A DNA stretch of 64,000 bases from Cryomorphaceae bacterium (GCA_905182525.1 CAJJBV010000003.1:124001-188000); one strand, 5' to 3'. Positions 9,358-20,500 are shown, counted from the stretch's first letter. A program made the numbers and translations. Notes: generated by a model from the sequence alone, not told the origin.

Positions 9358-10740
9358 ATGGAATTTGGAATAGATGCAATTGATTACTACCTGCCGAAAA
9401 TTGCTTTAAAAATTAGCAGCTTGGCAGAAAGAAGGAATATTATACCGGCTAAATTAGAAAAAGGGTTGGGATTAAAATTTATGTCACTTCCTGATGTTAA
9501 TGAAGATACTGCATCAATGGCAGCAAATGCACTTTTAAAACTAATTGACAATAACAAAATAGATCCAACAACAATTGGCAGAATATACATGGGGACCGAG
9601 AGTGCCTTAGATGCTTCAAAACCTACTGCTACGTATGCATTAGCACCTGTGGAAAAAATTTTAGCTACTAGTTATGGTGAACGATGTTTTAAAAACTGTG
9701 ATGTTTTAGATATGACATTTGCTTGTATAGGTGCTGTAGATGCCCTTGAAAACTGTTTGGATTGGGTAAGGTGTAGTCCTAGTAGAAAGGCAATTGTTAT
9801 AGCCTCTGACACTGCTAAATACGAACTCGAATCTCCTGGTGAGTATACTCAAGGCGCGGGAGCTGTTGCAATGCTAATAGGTTCTGATCCAAGTATTATT
9901 TCATTCAAAAGTTCTATTGGAATAAGTATGAAACATGTTAGTGACTTTTTTAAACCGAGGAGAAGATTAAACAATACTTTTCTAAAAACTAAAAATACTT
10001 CTATTCAGGATTTAACTAATAGTAACAAAGAAAAATTAGAACTTTATTTTGAAGAGCCTGTTTTTGATGGGCAATACTCAAATGAATGTTATCAAAATAG
10101 AATTACAGAAGCATTAGATCATTTCAAAAAACAAGAGGAAATAGATTTTATAGAAGATTGGAATCATTTAATATTTCACCTTCCTTATTCCTTTCAAGGT
10201 AGACGTATGATGGTAGATATATGGATAAATTGGATGAAAGAAAAAAATATTATTAATGTGCTTGAGAGTGAAATTGGGTCTTTAGAAAGTATGGAATTTA
10301 AGGATTGGAGAAAAGCAGCTTCAAAGTCAAATCTTTATAAAAAATTTGTACAAAATAAAATTCAAGATGGAGAAATTGCATCTGGGTATATTGGAAATAT
10401 GTATACAGCTTCTATTTTTATGTCACTTATAAGTTTACTTTACTCAAACTTTAAAAAAGAAAAAGATATTGCTAATCAAAATATTGGGTTTATAAGCTAT
10501 GGAAGTGGTTCCAAATCTAAAATTTTTGAAGGTAAAATATGCAAAAATTGGAAATCAAAAATTAGTCATCTAAACATATTTGAAAATCTAGAAGAACGAA
10601 AAATAATTGACTTTAAAACTTATGAAAAACTACATAATGGAGGTATTAATAAATCAATTTATAACCATAATAATATCGTATTAGATAAAATTGACAATCG
10701 AGAAAACAAAATTGGATTTAGACATTATAAAAGAAATTGA
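9358..10740 (+). CDS. Hydroxymethylglutaryl-CoA synthase family protein
   Basis: A thiolase-fold condensing enzyme of 460 residues. The three HMG-CoA synthase catalytic positions are visible: Glu81 (GTESALDASKP), nucleophile Cys123 (DMTFACIGAVDA) and His274 (LIFHLPYSFQGRR). The GEYTQGAGAVAML motif near 160-172 is also typical. The canonical reaction condenses acetyl-CoA with acetoacetyl-CoA at the entrance of the mevalonate pathway. No other mevalonate gene is nearby, so pathway assignment rests on the active site only; a polyketide beta-branching role is possible but no ACP or PKS gene is present. It is placed between SUF genes and DUF2480, with a 4-base overlap to the latter. Confidence 0.88.
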   Translation: MEFGIDAIDYYLPKIALKISSLAERRNIIPAKLEKGLGLKFMSLPDVNEDTASMAANALLKLIDNNKIDPTTIGRIYMGTESALDASKPTATYALAPVEKILATSYGERCFKNCDVLDMTFACIGAVDALENCLDWVRCSPSRKAIVIASDTAKYELESPGEYTQGAGAVAMLIGSDPSIISFKSSIGISMKHVSDFFKPRRRLNNTFLKTKNTSIQDLTNSNKEKLELYFEEPVFDGQYSNECYQNRITEALDHFKKQEEIDFIEDWNHLIFHLPYSFQGRRMMVDIWINWMKEKNIINVLESEIGSLESMEFKDWRKAASKSNLYKKFVQNKIQDGEIASGYIGNMYTASIFMSLISLLYSNFKKEKDIANQNIGFISYGSGSKSKIFEGKICKNWKSKISHLNIFENLEERKIIDFKTYEKLHNGGINKSIYNHNNIVLDKIDNRENKIGFRHYKRN

Positions 10741-11237
10741 GCGAAATAAGAAATAAAATTGCAGAGAGTGGTCTAATAACTCTAGATATGAGGTCTTTTA
10801 AAGGAAGTCAAAAGCGTATAGTAATTGATATTAAAAACTGGCTATTTGAAGGAATGGTATTGAAAGAAAAGATGTTTAGAGAATATTTAAAAAATGAGAA
10901 CTGGTCTCAATATGAAAATTCTTTTGTAGCACTAAATTGTTCAGCTGATACGATAGTTCCAATTTGGGCTTATATGTTAATTACTAAATATCTTAAGCCT
11001 TATCCTAAAAGTATTGTATTTGGAGACTGGAAAAGCCTTGAAAAGAAGATATTTGAAGTTAACATTGACAACCTTAATTTAGCAGAATTCAAAAATAAAA
11101 GAGTTTTGCTAAAAGGGTGTACTGATATATATATTCCAGATGAAAGTTATGTCCAAATAAGTAATAAATTAATGAGCACTGTTAAATCATTAATGTTTGG
11201 AGAAGCTTGTTCTAATGTGCCAATTTTTAAGGCTTAA
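10737..11237 (+). CDS. DUF2480 family protein
   Basis: A soluble 166-residue protein that matches my memory of DUF2480, a Bacteroidota family often found with SUF genes. Recognisable blocks are VIDIKNWLFEGMVLKEK, NWSQYENSFVALNCSAD, IVPIWAYMLI and the C-terminal SLMFGEACSNVPIFK. Its function is unknown to me; the neighbourhood suggests iron-sulfur metabolism. The start is a TTG overlapping the TGA of the preceding gene (TTGA), which indicates translational coupling. It is convergent with the next gene, with only 7 bp between stops. Confidence 0.88.
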   Translation: MSEIRNKIAESGLITLDMRSFKGSQKRIVIDIKNWLFEGMVLKEKMFREYLKNENWSQYENSFVALNCSADTIVPIWAYMLITKYLKPYPKSIVFGDWKSLEKKIFEVNIDNLNLAEFKNKRVLLKGCTDIYIPDESYVQISNKLMSTVKSLMFGEACSNVPIFKA

Positions 11238-11244
11238 GAAACTA

Positions 11245-12735
11245 CTAAAATTTAAGTATCTGATTAAATCTCGTTATCATTTTTGAAAATTTCTTGTTAA
11301 GATCTGTTGACATATTTGTTTTTAAAATAATGGTCCAGTAAATAGCTATTATAAACGTCATCATTAAAATTAAATTAATTGCAGGTAGAAATAAAATAAA
11401 TTTTTTTACAACTAAAGCAATTGTATAGACTAAACCTAATAGAATAAAAACTTTAAAATTCTTTTTAGTAAAAGGCTGCATCTTAAATTTAAACCAAATG
11501 AAAAAAGTTCTAATAATATTAATGGAAGACCAAGAAATCATAGTTGAAATAGCTGCGCCTTTCATCCCATAAGTTGGTATCAAAATAAAATTTAAAAGAA
11601 TTACAATACCAGCCATTAAAAAAACAAAATAAGTTTGGAACTTGTAATAAATAGAAGACATTAAAATATCTGTATTAACAGATGTGAGTGCGTCAATAAA
11701 TTGAGCAAATCCAATGTATATAATAATGTTTATACCCAACGAATATTCTGGTTTCATCATAGTAAATAAATAAGGAGAACAAATTAAAATTGAGAGAAAA
11801 ATAAATCCGGAAATAATTTGAAGATTTAAAGTTGCCTTTTTATAAATTTTTTTAATATTATTTAAGTCATTGTTTTTCCAAGATTCTGAAATAACAGCTG
11901 CAGATATTCCTCTTAATGATCTAGATGGAACATTAACTACAACTCCAAATAAAGCGGCAGTAGCATAAATCCCAACTTCTTTAAACCCCATCATATCTAG
12001 TAACATTATTCTATCAATTTCTAATACCATTACACCACCTATACTTCCAAAAAGACCGAAAATTGATGTTTTAATGATGTCACTTTTTAAATTAAGTTTT
12101 TTAACTCTTTTTGAAAAATCAAAAATATTAGTTCCAAACCCAGGTGAGAAAATTAAATAAAAAAGGCTAATTAGCCCTGGAGAACACAAACCAAATACAA
12201 AAATCATCAAAAGTGTATTAAGTTGAATGAATGAGAAAGCAAAAAGACAAACTGAAATAAGATTAATTATTTTTAAAATAATATTAGAACTTACGACACC
12301 TAAAACTGTATTGTAATTCATTCTTATTAATGAATCAAGGTTAGAAAAAATCAGTCTAAATAAAAAAGCAAAAAACAATAATGAAAAATAAAATGTTGTT
12401 TGATATTCTTGAGAAACTTTTTCATTAAAAATAAATTTTAAAAAGCCAATACCAGCTAAGGCACCAATGATAGTTAGTGAAATAGAAAAGCCTAAAAATC
12501 CATAATTTTTTTTAGAAATATTTCTGAATTTAGGAAAATGTCTTAATGTGACTAATGGTAGACCGATTGAAAAAATAGAACTTAACAGGTATGAAGCTGA
12601 CGTAATTGAATCTAAAATTCCTTTTTTTTCAGCTGGCAAGAAATGAGGAAATAAGATGGTGTTTAAAAACCCAATAATAATTCCTAAAAAAATATATATT
12701 GTCGATTTAGATGCTTGATTTTCTATAACTCCCAT
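11245..12735 (-). CDS. Oligosaccharide flippase / O-antigen transporter
   Basis: A 496-residue membrane protein with about 14 hydrophobic helices, of the polysaccharide-biosynthesis flippase type (MOP superfamily). Features include FPHFLPAEKKGILDSITSAS near the N-terminus and YGMKGAAISTMISWSSINII in the C-terminal half, the latter a typical PSTYGxxGAA-like segment. It is the last gene of a minus-strand glycan set (GT4, methyltransferase, phosphotransferase) and the second flippase in the window, unlike the one at 3191 in sequence. A 103-bp gap separates it from the phosphotransferase gene, so it may have its own promoter. Confidence 0.83.
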   Translation of the reverse strand: MGVIENQASKSTIYIFLGIIIGFLNTILFPHFLPAEKKGILDSITSASYLLSSIFSIGLPLVTLRHFPKFRNISKKNYGFLGFSISLTIIGALAGIGFLKFIFNEKVSQEYQTTFYFSLLFFAFLFRLIFSNLDSLIRMNYNTVLGVVSSNIILKIINLISVCLFAFSFIQLNTLLMIFVFGLCSPGLISLFYLIFSPGFGTNIFDFSKRVKKLNLKSDIIKTSIFGLFGSIGGVMVLEIDRIMLLDMMGFKEVGIYATAALFGVVVNVPSRSLRGISAAVISESWKNNDLNNIKKIYKKATLNLQIISGFIFLSILICSPYLFTMMKPEYSLGINIIIYIGFAQFIDALTSVNTDILMSSIYYKFQTYFVFLMAGIVILLNFILIPTYGMKGAAISTMISWSSINIIRTFFIWFKFKMQPFTKKNFKVFILLGLVYTIALVVKKFILFLPAINLILMMTFIIAIYWTIILKTNMSTDLNKKFSKMITRFNQILKF

Positions 12736-12838
12736 TAAATTGAGACTTTTACTATTTTAAAATAAAAATACATCAAAATTATTGTGTATTTGATAAAGAA
12801 TTTTGTTTTTCTACCAAAAAAAGTTGATTACTAAAATT

Positions 12839-13648
12839 TTAAATTAAAATCAGTAGAATAATAATTAATATAAATTGACTTTGTAAAAGATTCTTGAATT
12901 CTTTTAATCTTTTGGGTAGGCTAACTGAAAAACTGGTGTATCCATCAGGAATATAGAGACTACTTAAATCTTCATCTAATTCTTTTTTATTTCTGTAAGC
13001 GCATACTTTATAAATAATTTCGTTAATAATTTGTTCCAACTTAAGCTTAACTTTTGATGTTAAAACACTATCTCTGGAAATAGAGTTCTTTAAATAAGCA
13101 GAAAAATAAAAAAAATCAAAAAGTGGTGAATTTTCATGGTTCTTAGAATCTATAAATGAAATATTCAAATCGTCATTTATTAGAATATTAAAGTGGGTTA
13201 AATCACCGTGAACCAAAGGTCGACTTTTTTCCAAGTTAGACTTGTGGAGTTTTAAAGCTTTAAGAATTAGAAGCTTTTTAGAATCTAATTCTTTAATAGA
13301 GTATTCGGCTATAAGTTGATGTCCGATAAATAATTCTTTAATCCATTTTGAATTTAATTTTCTCCAAACAAATTTGGGGTACTGCTCATCATTAAGCTCA
13401 AATAAAATAATTTTTCCACTTTTTACGATTCCAATAAAATCTTTTTTCACAATAGGAACTTCTACTGTAATAGTATTAAGATAAGCTAAAGTATCACCAA
13501 TAGGAAGTTTGCTAAATCTATATGCTAAGGAATTCTTAGATGATATCTGAAGAGTTAACTCAGAAAAAAAAATTGATTTAAAAGCCCTGGATGACGAATA
13601 AATCAAATGAATGCCTGGCTTGAAAAAAGGATAGCATTTAAACTTCAT
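12839..13648 (-). CDS. Kinase-fold phosphotransferase in glycan locus
   Basis: A 269-residue protein with the active-site signature of the aminoglycoside/choline phosphotransferase or LPS-kinase superfamily: LVHGDLTHFNILI (catalytic Asp and metal-binding Asn) followed about 15 residues later by ISFIDSKNHENSPLFDFFYF (metal-binding Asp). The N-terminal ATP-binding lobe is divergent and I cannot place a clear glycine-rich loop. Because it lies 6 bp from a methyltransferase and near GT4 and flippase genes, phosphorylation of a sugar or lipid-linked glycan is the best guess. The C-terminus ends in a short hydrophobic run (ILIIILLILI), which could be an anchor or could reflect a frame change near 12840-12870. 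Confidence 0.68.
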   Translation of the reverse strand: MKFKCYPFFKPGIHLIYSSSRAFKSIFFSELTLQISSKNSLAYRFSKLPIGDTLAYLNTITVEVPIVKKDFIGIVKSGKIILFELNDEQYPKFVWRKLNSKWIKELFIGHQLIAEYSIKELDSKKLLILKALKLHKSNLEKSRPLVHGDLTHFNILINDDLNISFIDSKNHENSPLFDFFYFSAYLKNSISRDSVLTSKVKLKLEQIINEIIYKVCAYRNKKELDEDLSSLYIPDGYTSFSVSLPKRLKEFKNLLQSQFILIIILLILI

Positions 13649-13654
13649 TTTAAA

Positions 13655-14371
13655 CTATTTACATAAATATAGTCTTCTATTCTTTTGTGAAGGGTCATCT
13701 TCAGATTTTTCATTAATTAAATCTATTTGAGAGTAAATAGTTTTAAGAAAATCTACTTGCTCATCTTGTCGTTCTGGTTTGCCATTGGATTCAAATATCA
13801 AATGTGTGGAGATTTCTTTCGATAATTTAATAACCTCTTTCCAATTTTCAACCCACATGCAAACGGATAATAGAAAAACAGCATCCACTTTATTATTTGG
13901 CAAAAAATCTTTTATATAATTTAAATTCTCTTTTTCAAGATCAAATACAAAAAAATTGGTGTGATGATTTCCTAGATGAAACTTCATTCTATTTGCTGCA
14001 TTTATCATCCTAGAATCATAATCAATTCCAATACCTGAACTAATTTTATTTGCAATTGCATTTATCATACCTCCTTGATTGCAGCCAATATCTAATACAG
14101 TTTTATCGGTAAAATCAAAAGGAATATTAGCAAATCTTTCAACTGGATTTCGCTGACCCTTAAGTTCAACTCCGTCAATGGTAAATGAATGATAACCAAC
14201 ATCAAAAGAACCTGCTGAGTAGCTAACTGAGCTACGTTTGGTGTAATTCAAAAGATTAATTATTTTTTTTAGATTAATACTTAATTTGCCTTCTGGTTCG
14301 GTAGTTGACATTCTCTCAACCTGAACCTGGTACTCATTACCTTTTATCCTTTTTAAAATTTTTTTAATCAT
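13655..14371 (-). CDS. Class I SAM-dependent methyltransferase
   Basis: A 238-residue Rossmann methyltransferase. Motif I is VLDIGCNQGGMINAI, followed by the acidic loop GIGIDYDSRMI and a later VDAVFLLSVCMWV motif. The 70-residue N-terminal extension contains YHSFTIDGVELKGQRNP, as seen in glycan-locus methyltransferases. The substrate is unknown; O-methylation of a surface sugar is suggested by its place 4 bp after the GT4 gene and 6 bp before the kinase-like gene. All three are closely spaced on the minus strand, so one operon is likely. Confidence 0.82.
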   Translation of the reverse strand: MIKKILKRIKGNEYQVQVERMSTTEPEGKLSINLKKIINLLNYTKRSSVSYSAGSFDVGYHSFTIDGVELKGQRNPVERFANIPFDFTDKTVLDIGCNQGGMINAIANKISSGIGIDYDSRMINAANRMKFHLGNHHTNFFVFDLEKENLNYIKDFLPNNKVDAVFLLSVCMWVENWKEVIKLSKEISTHLIFESNGKPERQDEQVDFLKTIYSQIDLINEKSEDDPSQKNRRLYLCK

Positions 14372-14375
14372 TGAC

Positions 14376-15428
14376 TTATATTATTGCGTTTAATAATCTC
14401 TTCTTTCTAATCTCAAAATCAAAATTTTCTTTAGCTCTATTTCTTGAATCACTAAACCTTACACTTAATTCGTTTTTAGAAGATGTTGTCAAATTTAGAA
14501 TTATTTTATTTAATTCTTTCTGATTTCTTTTATCTAAAACAACTCCAGTATCTCCAATTATATATGGGATTATATTAACCTTTGATCCAACAGGAATGCA
14601 TTTACACATCATTGACTCGACGAGTGAACATCCGAATCCTTCAAAAACTGATAACTGCAAGTGGAATTGGGATTGATTATAATATTCTAATAATTTCTTT
14701 TTTGGAATATGCCCTAGTAAAATTAAGTTGTTTGGCTTTAGATATTGATTTGGGATAGTATCACATCCGGCAATATAAAATGAACAATTTGGAAATTCTT
14801 TTGCCAATCCAATAATTAAATCTCCGCCTTTTAAAAAAAATTGTTGGTTAGAAAAAACAGCAATAAAACTATTTTTTTTTATCTTAATATTGGAGTTAGG
14901 TTTCCAGAAATTTGAATCAATTCCGTTGTAAATAGTTTTAAATTTTAATGTATCTATTTTGAAAAATGAATTTAAACCTTGATTTCGTTCAGCATTATCA
15001 CCATTATATAAATTTTCAATCTTAATTAAAGTCTCACTAACTGGCAAAAGAATTGAAGCATTTTTTATTGATGATTTAATTATTCTTTTTAAAATAGGTT
15101 TCCTCAAATCTCCATAATTTAGAGATGGTATAGAGGCGCAATCTGTTCCATGCAAAATAATTGCTACAGGAATATTAAACAGTCTTCCAATTATAGATGG
15201 AAAGTATGACCAATGACTTGCAAATGAAATTATAATTTTAGAAACTTTATTTCTTAAAGTAAATAGCTTAATGATTAATAAAATATGATTGATAATTACA
15301 GAAAAACTATTTGTCCAAAGTTTTGAAAATAAAACAACCTCAAATTCAGATTTTAAAATATCAATGTCAATTTTAGTAAAACTTGGAATCCCATTGGAAA
15401 TAAATAATAATTTTGATTTTTCATCCAT
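14376..15428 (-). CDS. Glycosyltransferase family 4 (GT-B fold)
   Basis: A 350-residue GT-B glycosyltransferase. The N-terminal half has FISNGIPSFTK and IAIILHGTDCASIPSL, the acceptor domain. The C-terminal half has KGGDLIIGLAKEFPNC and the GT4 EX7E motif within FEGFGCSLVESMMCKCIPVG, which binds the nucleotide-sugar donor. The sugar and acceptor cannot be deduced. It is the first gene of the minus-strand glycan set. The 115-bp gap to the purF homologue upstream may hold the promoter; I saw no convincing consensus there. Confidence 0.85.
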   Translation of the reverse strand: MDEKSKLLFISNGIPSFTKIDIDILKSEFEVVLFSKLWTNSFSVIINHILLIIKLFTLRNKVSKIIISFASHWSYFPSIIGRLFNIPVAIILHGTDCASIPSLNYGDLRKPILKRIIKSSIKNASILLPVSETLIKIENLYNGDNAERNQGLNSFFKIDTLKFKTIYNGIDSNFWKPNSNIKIKKNSFIAVFSNQQFFLKGGDLIIGLAKEFPNCSFYIAGCDTIPNQYLKPNNLILLGHIPKKKLLEYYNQSQFHLQLSVFEGFGCSLVESMMCKCIPVGSKVNIIPYIIGDTGVVLDKRNQKELNKIILNLTTSSKNELSVRFSDSRNRAKENFDFEIRKKRLLNAII

Positions 15429-15543
15429 TTAAGTTCAATTTATCAAATTATTTAATCAATTTTATTATGGTGAATTTAATTATTGTTCAAAACAGTTAGT
15501 ACGAGTCATTAGCTCAAAACTTTAATTACTTACTAAAGTATTT

Positions 15544-17451
15544 TTAATATGCTCTTTTATTTATCCCCTCAACATAATTTATAAAAGACCTATTTACCAC
15601 TTTATTTCCACCAGGGGTAGGATAATCACCTGTGAAATACCAGTCACCTGTATGGCCAGGACATGCAATATGTAAATTTTCTACGGTCTGAAAAATAATC
15701 TTTACTTCAGCATTAATATTTTCATGTTTTAATAAAGTAGCTATTTTATCTGATATTTCTTGATCATTAAAAGATTGATAAATAAGTTTGACATGATTTT
15801 CATCTTTAATTGTATTAGCTTCTTCTGAGCTTTTACATTTATTATAAACTTGTTCAATAATGTTTTCCATTCCTCTATCCTTCAATAGTGCAATTGCAGA
15901 CTGGAAAGCAATAAAATCGCCAATTTTAGCCATGTCAATTCCATAACAATCTGGATATCTAATTTGGGGAGCAGAAGATACTATAACTATTTTTTTTGGC
16001 TCTAGTCTATCTAAAATTCTTATGACACTTTGCTTTAAGGTAGTTCCTCTTACTATAGAGTCGTCAATAACAACTACTGTGTCTTCATTTCTTCTTAAAG
16101 AGCCATAAGTAATATCATAAACATGAGCAACCATTTCGTCTCTAGAATCATCTTGGGTAATAAAGGTTCTTAGCTTAGCGTCTTTCACCATTATTTTTTC
16201 AGCTCTAGTTCTAAATGCTAATATTTTGTCTAACTTTTCATCGTAGTTTTTTGCTTTTGGATCTAATGCTTTTATTTCCACTTTCTTCATTACGGATAAG
16301 TGATTTTCAAGTTCTTTTATCATTCCATAATAAGACATTTCAGCAGTATTTGGAATAAAAGAAAATACAGTATTTCTTAAATCATTATCAATAGCTACTA
16401 AAATTTGACTAACAACTAACCTTCCTAATTTCAATCGCTCTTTATAAATATCCTTATCAGTGCCTCTTGAAAAATAAATTCTCTCAAAAGAACATTTTTT
16501 AATTTCTTTAGGGGTGTTTATTTCTACTTCTTGATTTAAATTATTTTTCTTGATAATTAAAGCATTACCGGGCTTAAGCTCTTTTATTTCTTCCCATTTA
16601 ACGTTAAAAGCAGTTTGTATAACTGGTCTTTCAGACGTTACAACGAAAACCTCATCATCTTCATACCAAAAAGCAGGTCTTATTCCGTTAGGATCTCTAA
16701 TAACAAAAGCATCACCATGGCCCATTAAACCCGCCATTGTGTAACCACCATCCCAATTAGTAGACGCATTTTTAAGAATATTTTGAATATTTAAATTTTC
16801 AGCAATTAAAGATGAAATTTCTTTATTGCTAACTCCTTTAGCGATATATTCTCTAAATAATTTAGTATTCTCTTGATCTAAAAAATGACCAATTTTTTCA
16901 ATAATTGTTACAGCATCAGAAACTTCTTTAGGGTGCTGACCAATATTGACTAAAATATCGAATAATTCGTCAACGTTAGTAAGATTAAAATTTCCAGCAA
17001 CAACTAAATTTCTGGTCATCCAGTTATTCTGTCGTAAAAAAGGGTGACAGTTTTCTACTTTATTTCCTCCAAAAGTACCATACCTCAAATGACCTAAAAA
17101 TAGTTCCCCAGTAAATGCTTCATTTGCTTTTAAATAGTCAACATCAGTTAACTTTTCTGGATGGTTTGTATGTAGGTTCTCAAATCTTTTGTTAATGTGA
17201 GAAAAAATATCTTTAATAGGTTGATTTTTTACACTTCTGTATCGACTTATATATCTTGTTCCCGGAGCTACGTCAAATTTGATATTTGCCAATCCAGCAC
17301 CATCTTGACCTCTATTATGCTGTTTCTCCATGAGTAAATACATTTTATTTAAGCCATATAGAGCAGTTCCATATTTCTTCAAATAAAACTCCAAAGGTTT
17401 TTTTAACCTTAAAAGAGCAATTCCACACTCATGTTTTATAGCATCACTCAT
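15544..17451 (-). CDS. Amidophosphoribosyltransferase (PurF-like, long form)
   Basis: A glutamine amidotransferase fused to a PRPP transferase, the first committed step of purine synthesis (PRPP plus glutamine to phosphoribosylamine). The N-terminal nucleophile is Cys9 (KHECGIALL), so an 8-residue propeptide would have to be cleaved. Class II features follow: NRGQDGAG at 46-53 and the HLRYGTFGG loop at 121-129. The PRPP-binding loop is VVVIDDSIVRGTT at 459-471. At 635 residues it is longer than the usual 470-510, with an extra C-terminal region (CPGHTGDWYFTGDYPTPGG). Many Bacteroidota carry this long form beside a canonical PurF, so true activity is likely but not certain. Confidence 0.85.
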   Translation of the reverse strand: MSDAIKHECGIALLRLKKPLEFYLKKYGTALYGLNKMYLLMEKQHNRGQDGAGLANIKFDVAPGTRYISRYRSVKNQPIKDIFSHINKRFENLHTNHPEKLTDVDYLKANEAFTGELFLGHLRYGTFGGNKVENCHPFLRQNNWMTRNLVVAGNFNLTNVDELFDILVNIGQHPKEVSDAVTIIEKIGHFLDQENTKLFREYIAKGVSNKEISSLIAENLNIQNILKNASTNWDGGYTMAGLMGHGDAFVIRDPNGIRPAFWYEDDEVFVVTSERPVIQTAFNVKWEEIKELKPGNALIIKKNNLNQEVEINTPKEIKKCSFERIYFSRGTDKDIYKERLKLGRLVVSQILVAIDNDLRNTVFSFIPNTAEMSYYGMIKELENHLSVMKKVEIKALDPKAKNYDEKLDKILAFRTRAEKIMVKDAKLRTFITQDDSRDEMVAHVYDITYGSLRRNEDTVVVIDDSIVRGTTLKQSVIRILDRLEPKKIVIVSSAPQIRYPDCYGIDMAKIGDFIAFQSAIALLKDRGMENIIEQVYNKCKSSEEANTIKDENHVKLIYQSFNDQEISDKIATLLKHENINAEVKIIFQTVENLHIACPGHTGDWYFTGDYPTPGGNKVVNRSFINYVEGINKRAY

Positions 17452-17535
17452 TAGTATTTTTTAACTTTACAAGTGTACAATCTTTCATTTAATAATAACT
17501 TAGTTTGGAAAGATAAATATAATCAGTTGTTTAAT

Positions 17536-20500
17536 TTGAAAAAACTCTTTAAAAATAAAATCTTAATTAAATATATTACTGTCGTATTCAGTGTTGTTAT
17601 TTTATCTAACATAAAAGCCAACAATAACCCAAGGTTTATCGCTAATCAAGGCCAATTTAACAAAGGCGTTAAGTTTAAGCTGGAGCACAGAGCTGGGAAT
17701 ATCTATTTTGAAAATAATAATGTGAAATTTGATTTGTTTCAAAAAGATAAAATCAACGCTTTAAAACATGGTGATATTTCAGTTGGTAATATATTGGGCC
17801 ACGTTTATGAAAGTAATTTTATAGGTTATAATAAAGAAGTAAAAATTCTTGGCCATAAAAAAACCAATAATTTTTGTAATTACTTTATTGGAAAAGACAC
17901 CAGTAAATGGAAATCAAATATTCCAATTTATAATGAGTTATTATATGAAAATTTATATCCTGGAATTGACTTATCTTACTTTAAAAGCGGTGGAAAACTA
18001 AAATATGACTTTATAGTCCATCCAAAGGCTGATCCAGAAAATATAAAAGTTCAATACAAAGGGTTAGATAGTATCTACTTAAAATCTGGACATCTTATTC
18101 TTAAAACATCTATAGGAAATGTAATTGAGCAAGCTCCATTGAGTTATCAAATTATAAATGGAATTAAAAAAATTATTGCTTGTAAATTTCAACTTGAAAA
18201 GAATATTCTCACTTTTAAAATTATAGGTAATTACAACAAAAACTACAAATTAATTATCGATCCTGTTCTAATTTTTTCTACCTACTCAGGTTCATCAGCT
18301 AATAATTGGGGAGAAACTGCAACTTATGACAATTTAGGATGTTTATATGCTGGAAGTATTTCTTTTGACAATGGATACCCAGTCACATTGGGAGCTTATG
18401 ATATTTTTCATAATGGCGGGGTTGGGATTAACGGTACTGGAACAGATATTTGTATTAGTAAATTTTCACCCAATGGAGATTCCTTAAAGTACAGCACTTA
18501 TCTAGGAGGAACAGGTAACGAAAATCCTCATAGCTTGGTTGTTAATAATAATAATGAATTATTTGTTTTAGGAAGTACAGGATCTTCTGATTATCCAACA
18601 ACTTCAGGTGCTTACGATACATCTTTTAATAGCGGTGATTTTTTTGGATTTATAAATTATTTGACACCTTCAACAACTCATTTCTTAGAGTATCCAAATG
18701 GTACTGATATTATTATTTCTAAATTCTCAAGTGATGGAAGTAATTTATTAGGTTCTACTTTTATTGGTGGAAGTAAAAATGATGGTATAAATGAATCTGG
18801 TGCAAATAACTATAATGGAAATAAGCTATGTCATTTTTATGCAGACGAGTATAGAGGAGAAATCACCCTAGATAATCAAGGAAATTGTTACGTTGCTTCA
18901 AGTACTTCATCTTTAGATTTTCCTTTACTAAATCCTGCCCAAAATAATTTAGGTGGACAACAAGATGCAGTAGGTTTTAAGCTGAGTTTTGATTTATCAA
19001 ATATATTATGGAGTACCTATTACGGAGGATCAAATGATGAAGCGGGTTATTCTATTCAACTAAATAATCAAAACCAGCCTTACATTACTGGGGGAACAAT
19101 TAGTAATGATTTATTTACTTCTACAGATGCATTAAACTCAAATTACCTAGGAAATATTGATGGTTTTGTAGCAAATTATAATACGCAAAACGGTAATATT
19201 TTAGCATCTTCTTATATTGGAGATAGTGGTTTTAACCAATGTTATTTTGTTCAAATAGACTTAAATAATGACATTTATTTATTTGGACTATCTGATTCTT
19301 TATACAGTGTTTTTCCGCCAAACATTTATAATTCAGTTGGTTCTCAATTCATTCATAAATTAGATTCTAATCTTTCAAATACATTAATTTCTACCAGTTT
19401 TGGAAATGGAAGTTTGTCTAGAAACATTACTCCATCTGCATTTTTAGTTTCAAACTGTGGACTCATTTACATTTCAGGATGGGGAGGTCTCTCTGGAATT
19501 GGTGGAAATACTAATAATATGCCATTAGTTAATGCATATCAAACCAATACTGATGGAGCTGATTTTTATTTAGCAGTTTTTAATAAAGATATGCAATCCA
19601 TGCTTTATGGAAGTTTTTTTGGAGGGAATCAAAGCAAAGAACATGTTGATGGAGGAACTAGTAGATTTGATAAAAATGGTAAAATATATCAAGCTGTTTG
19701 CGCAGGTTGTCAAGGAAATGACGATTTTCCTAGTACACCAAACGTAGTATCTGACACAAATGGTGGTCAGTATTGTAATTTAGGTGCTTTTAAATTTGAT
19801 TTGGAAAGCATAAGTTCTTCAATAAGTATACCTAGTTATTTTGCATGTTTACCAAATTCGTACCAATTTACTAGTCTTTCTCAGGGAGGAAATCAATATT
19901 TATGGGATTTTGGAGATGGAAATAATTCAACTGCGCCTAATCCCAATCATAATTATAGTGATACAGGAGTTTACAATATAAATCTAATAGTTTCAGATTC
20001 TAGTGGTTGCATACTTGCAGATACTGCAAATATTCAAATTGCTGTTTATTCAATAAATAATGCTCAAGTTATTGGAGATAGTGTTCTTTGCCCTGGGACA
20101 GTTGCTACTTTAAACGGTTATGGGGGTTCCCAATTTATTTGGAGTCCAATTAATTCTCTTTCAAGTACTTTTAATCAACAAGTTACTGCTAATCCGACTG
20201 TAAATACAACTTACATGTTAGTTGCTATAGATAGTTGCGGTATAGACACTGCGTTTTTCGATGTAATAATTCCAAATGATAGTTATCAAATTCTTAATGA
20301 CACTGTAATTTGTAGAGATGATAGTTTATTTCTTTTTGCAGATGGTGGAGTAGCTTACAAGTGGTCTGGCAATAATATTTTGAATATGGATAGTGCAAAC
20401 CCAATTGTAAAACCTTTTCAAAGCAGCACATATTATTTAGAAATTACAGTTCCAAGCGGCTGTGTTTACTACGACTCTGTGTTTGTAAATGTTGAATCTT

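Noticed and set aside
17473-17535. GTG at 17473 as the start of the SBBP/PKD protein
   Set aside because: It places 21 uncharacteristic residues before a signal peptide and leaves only 21 bp to the divergent gene's start. The TTG at 17536 fits a signal peptide better, though the GTG cannot be excluded.
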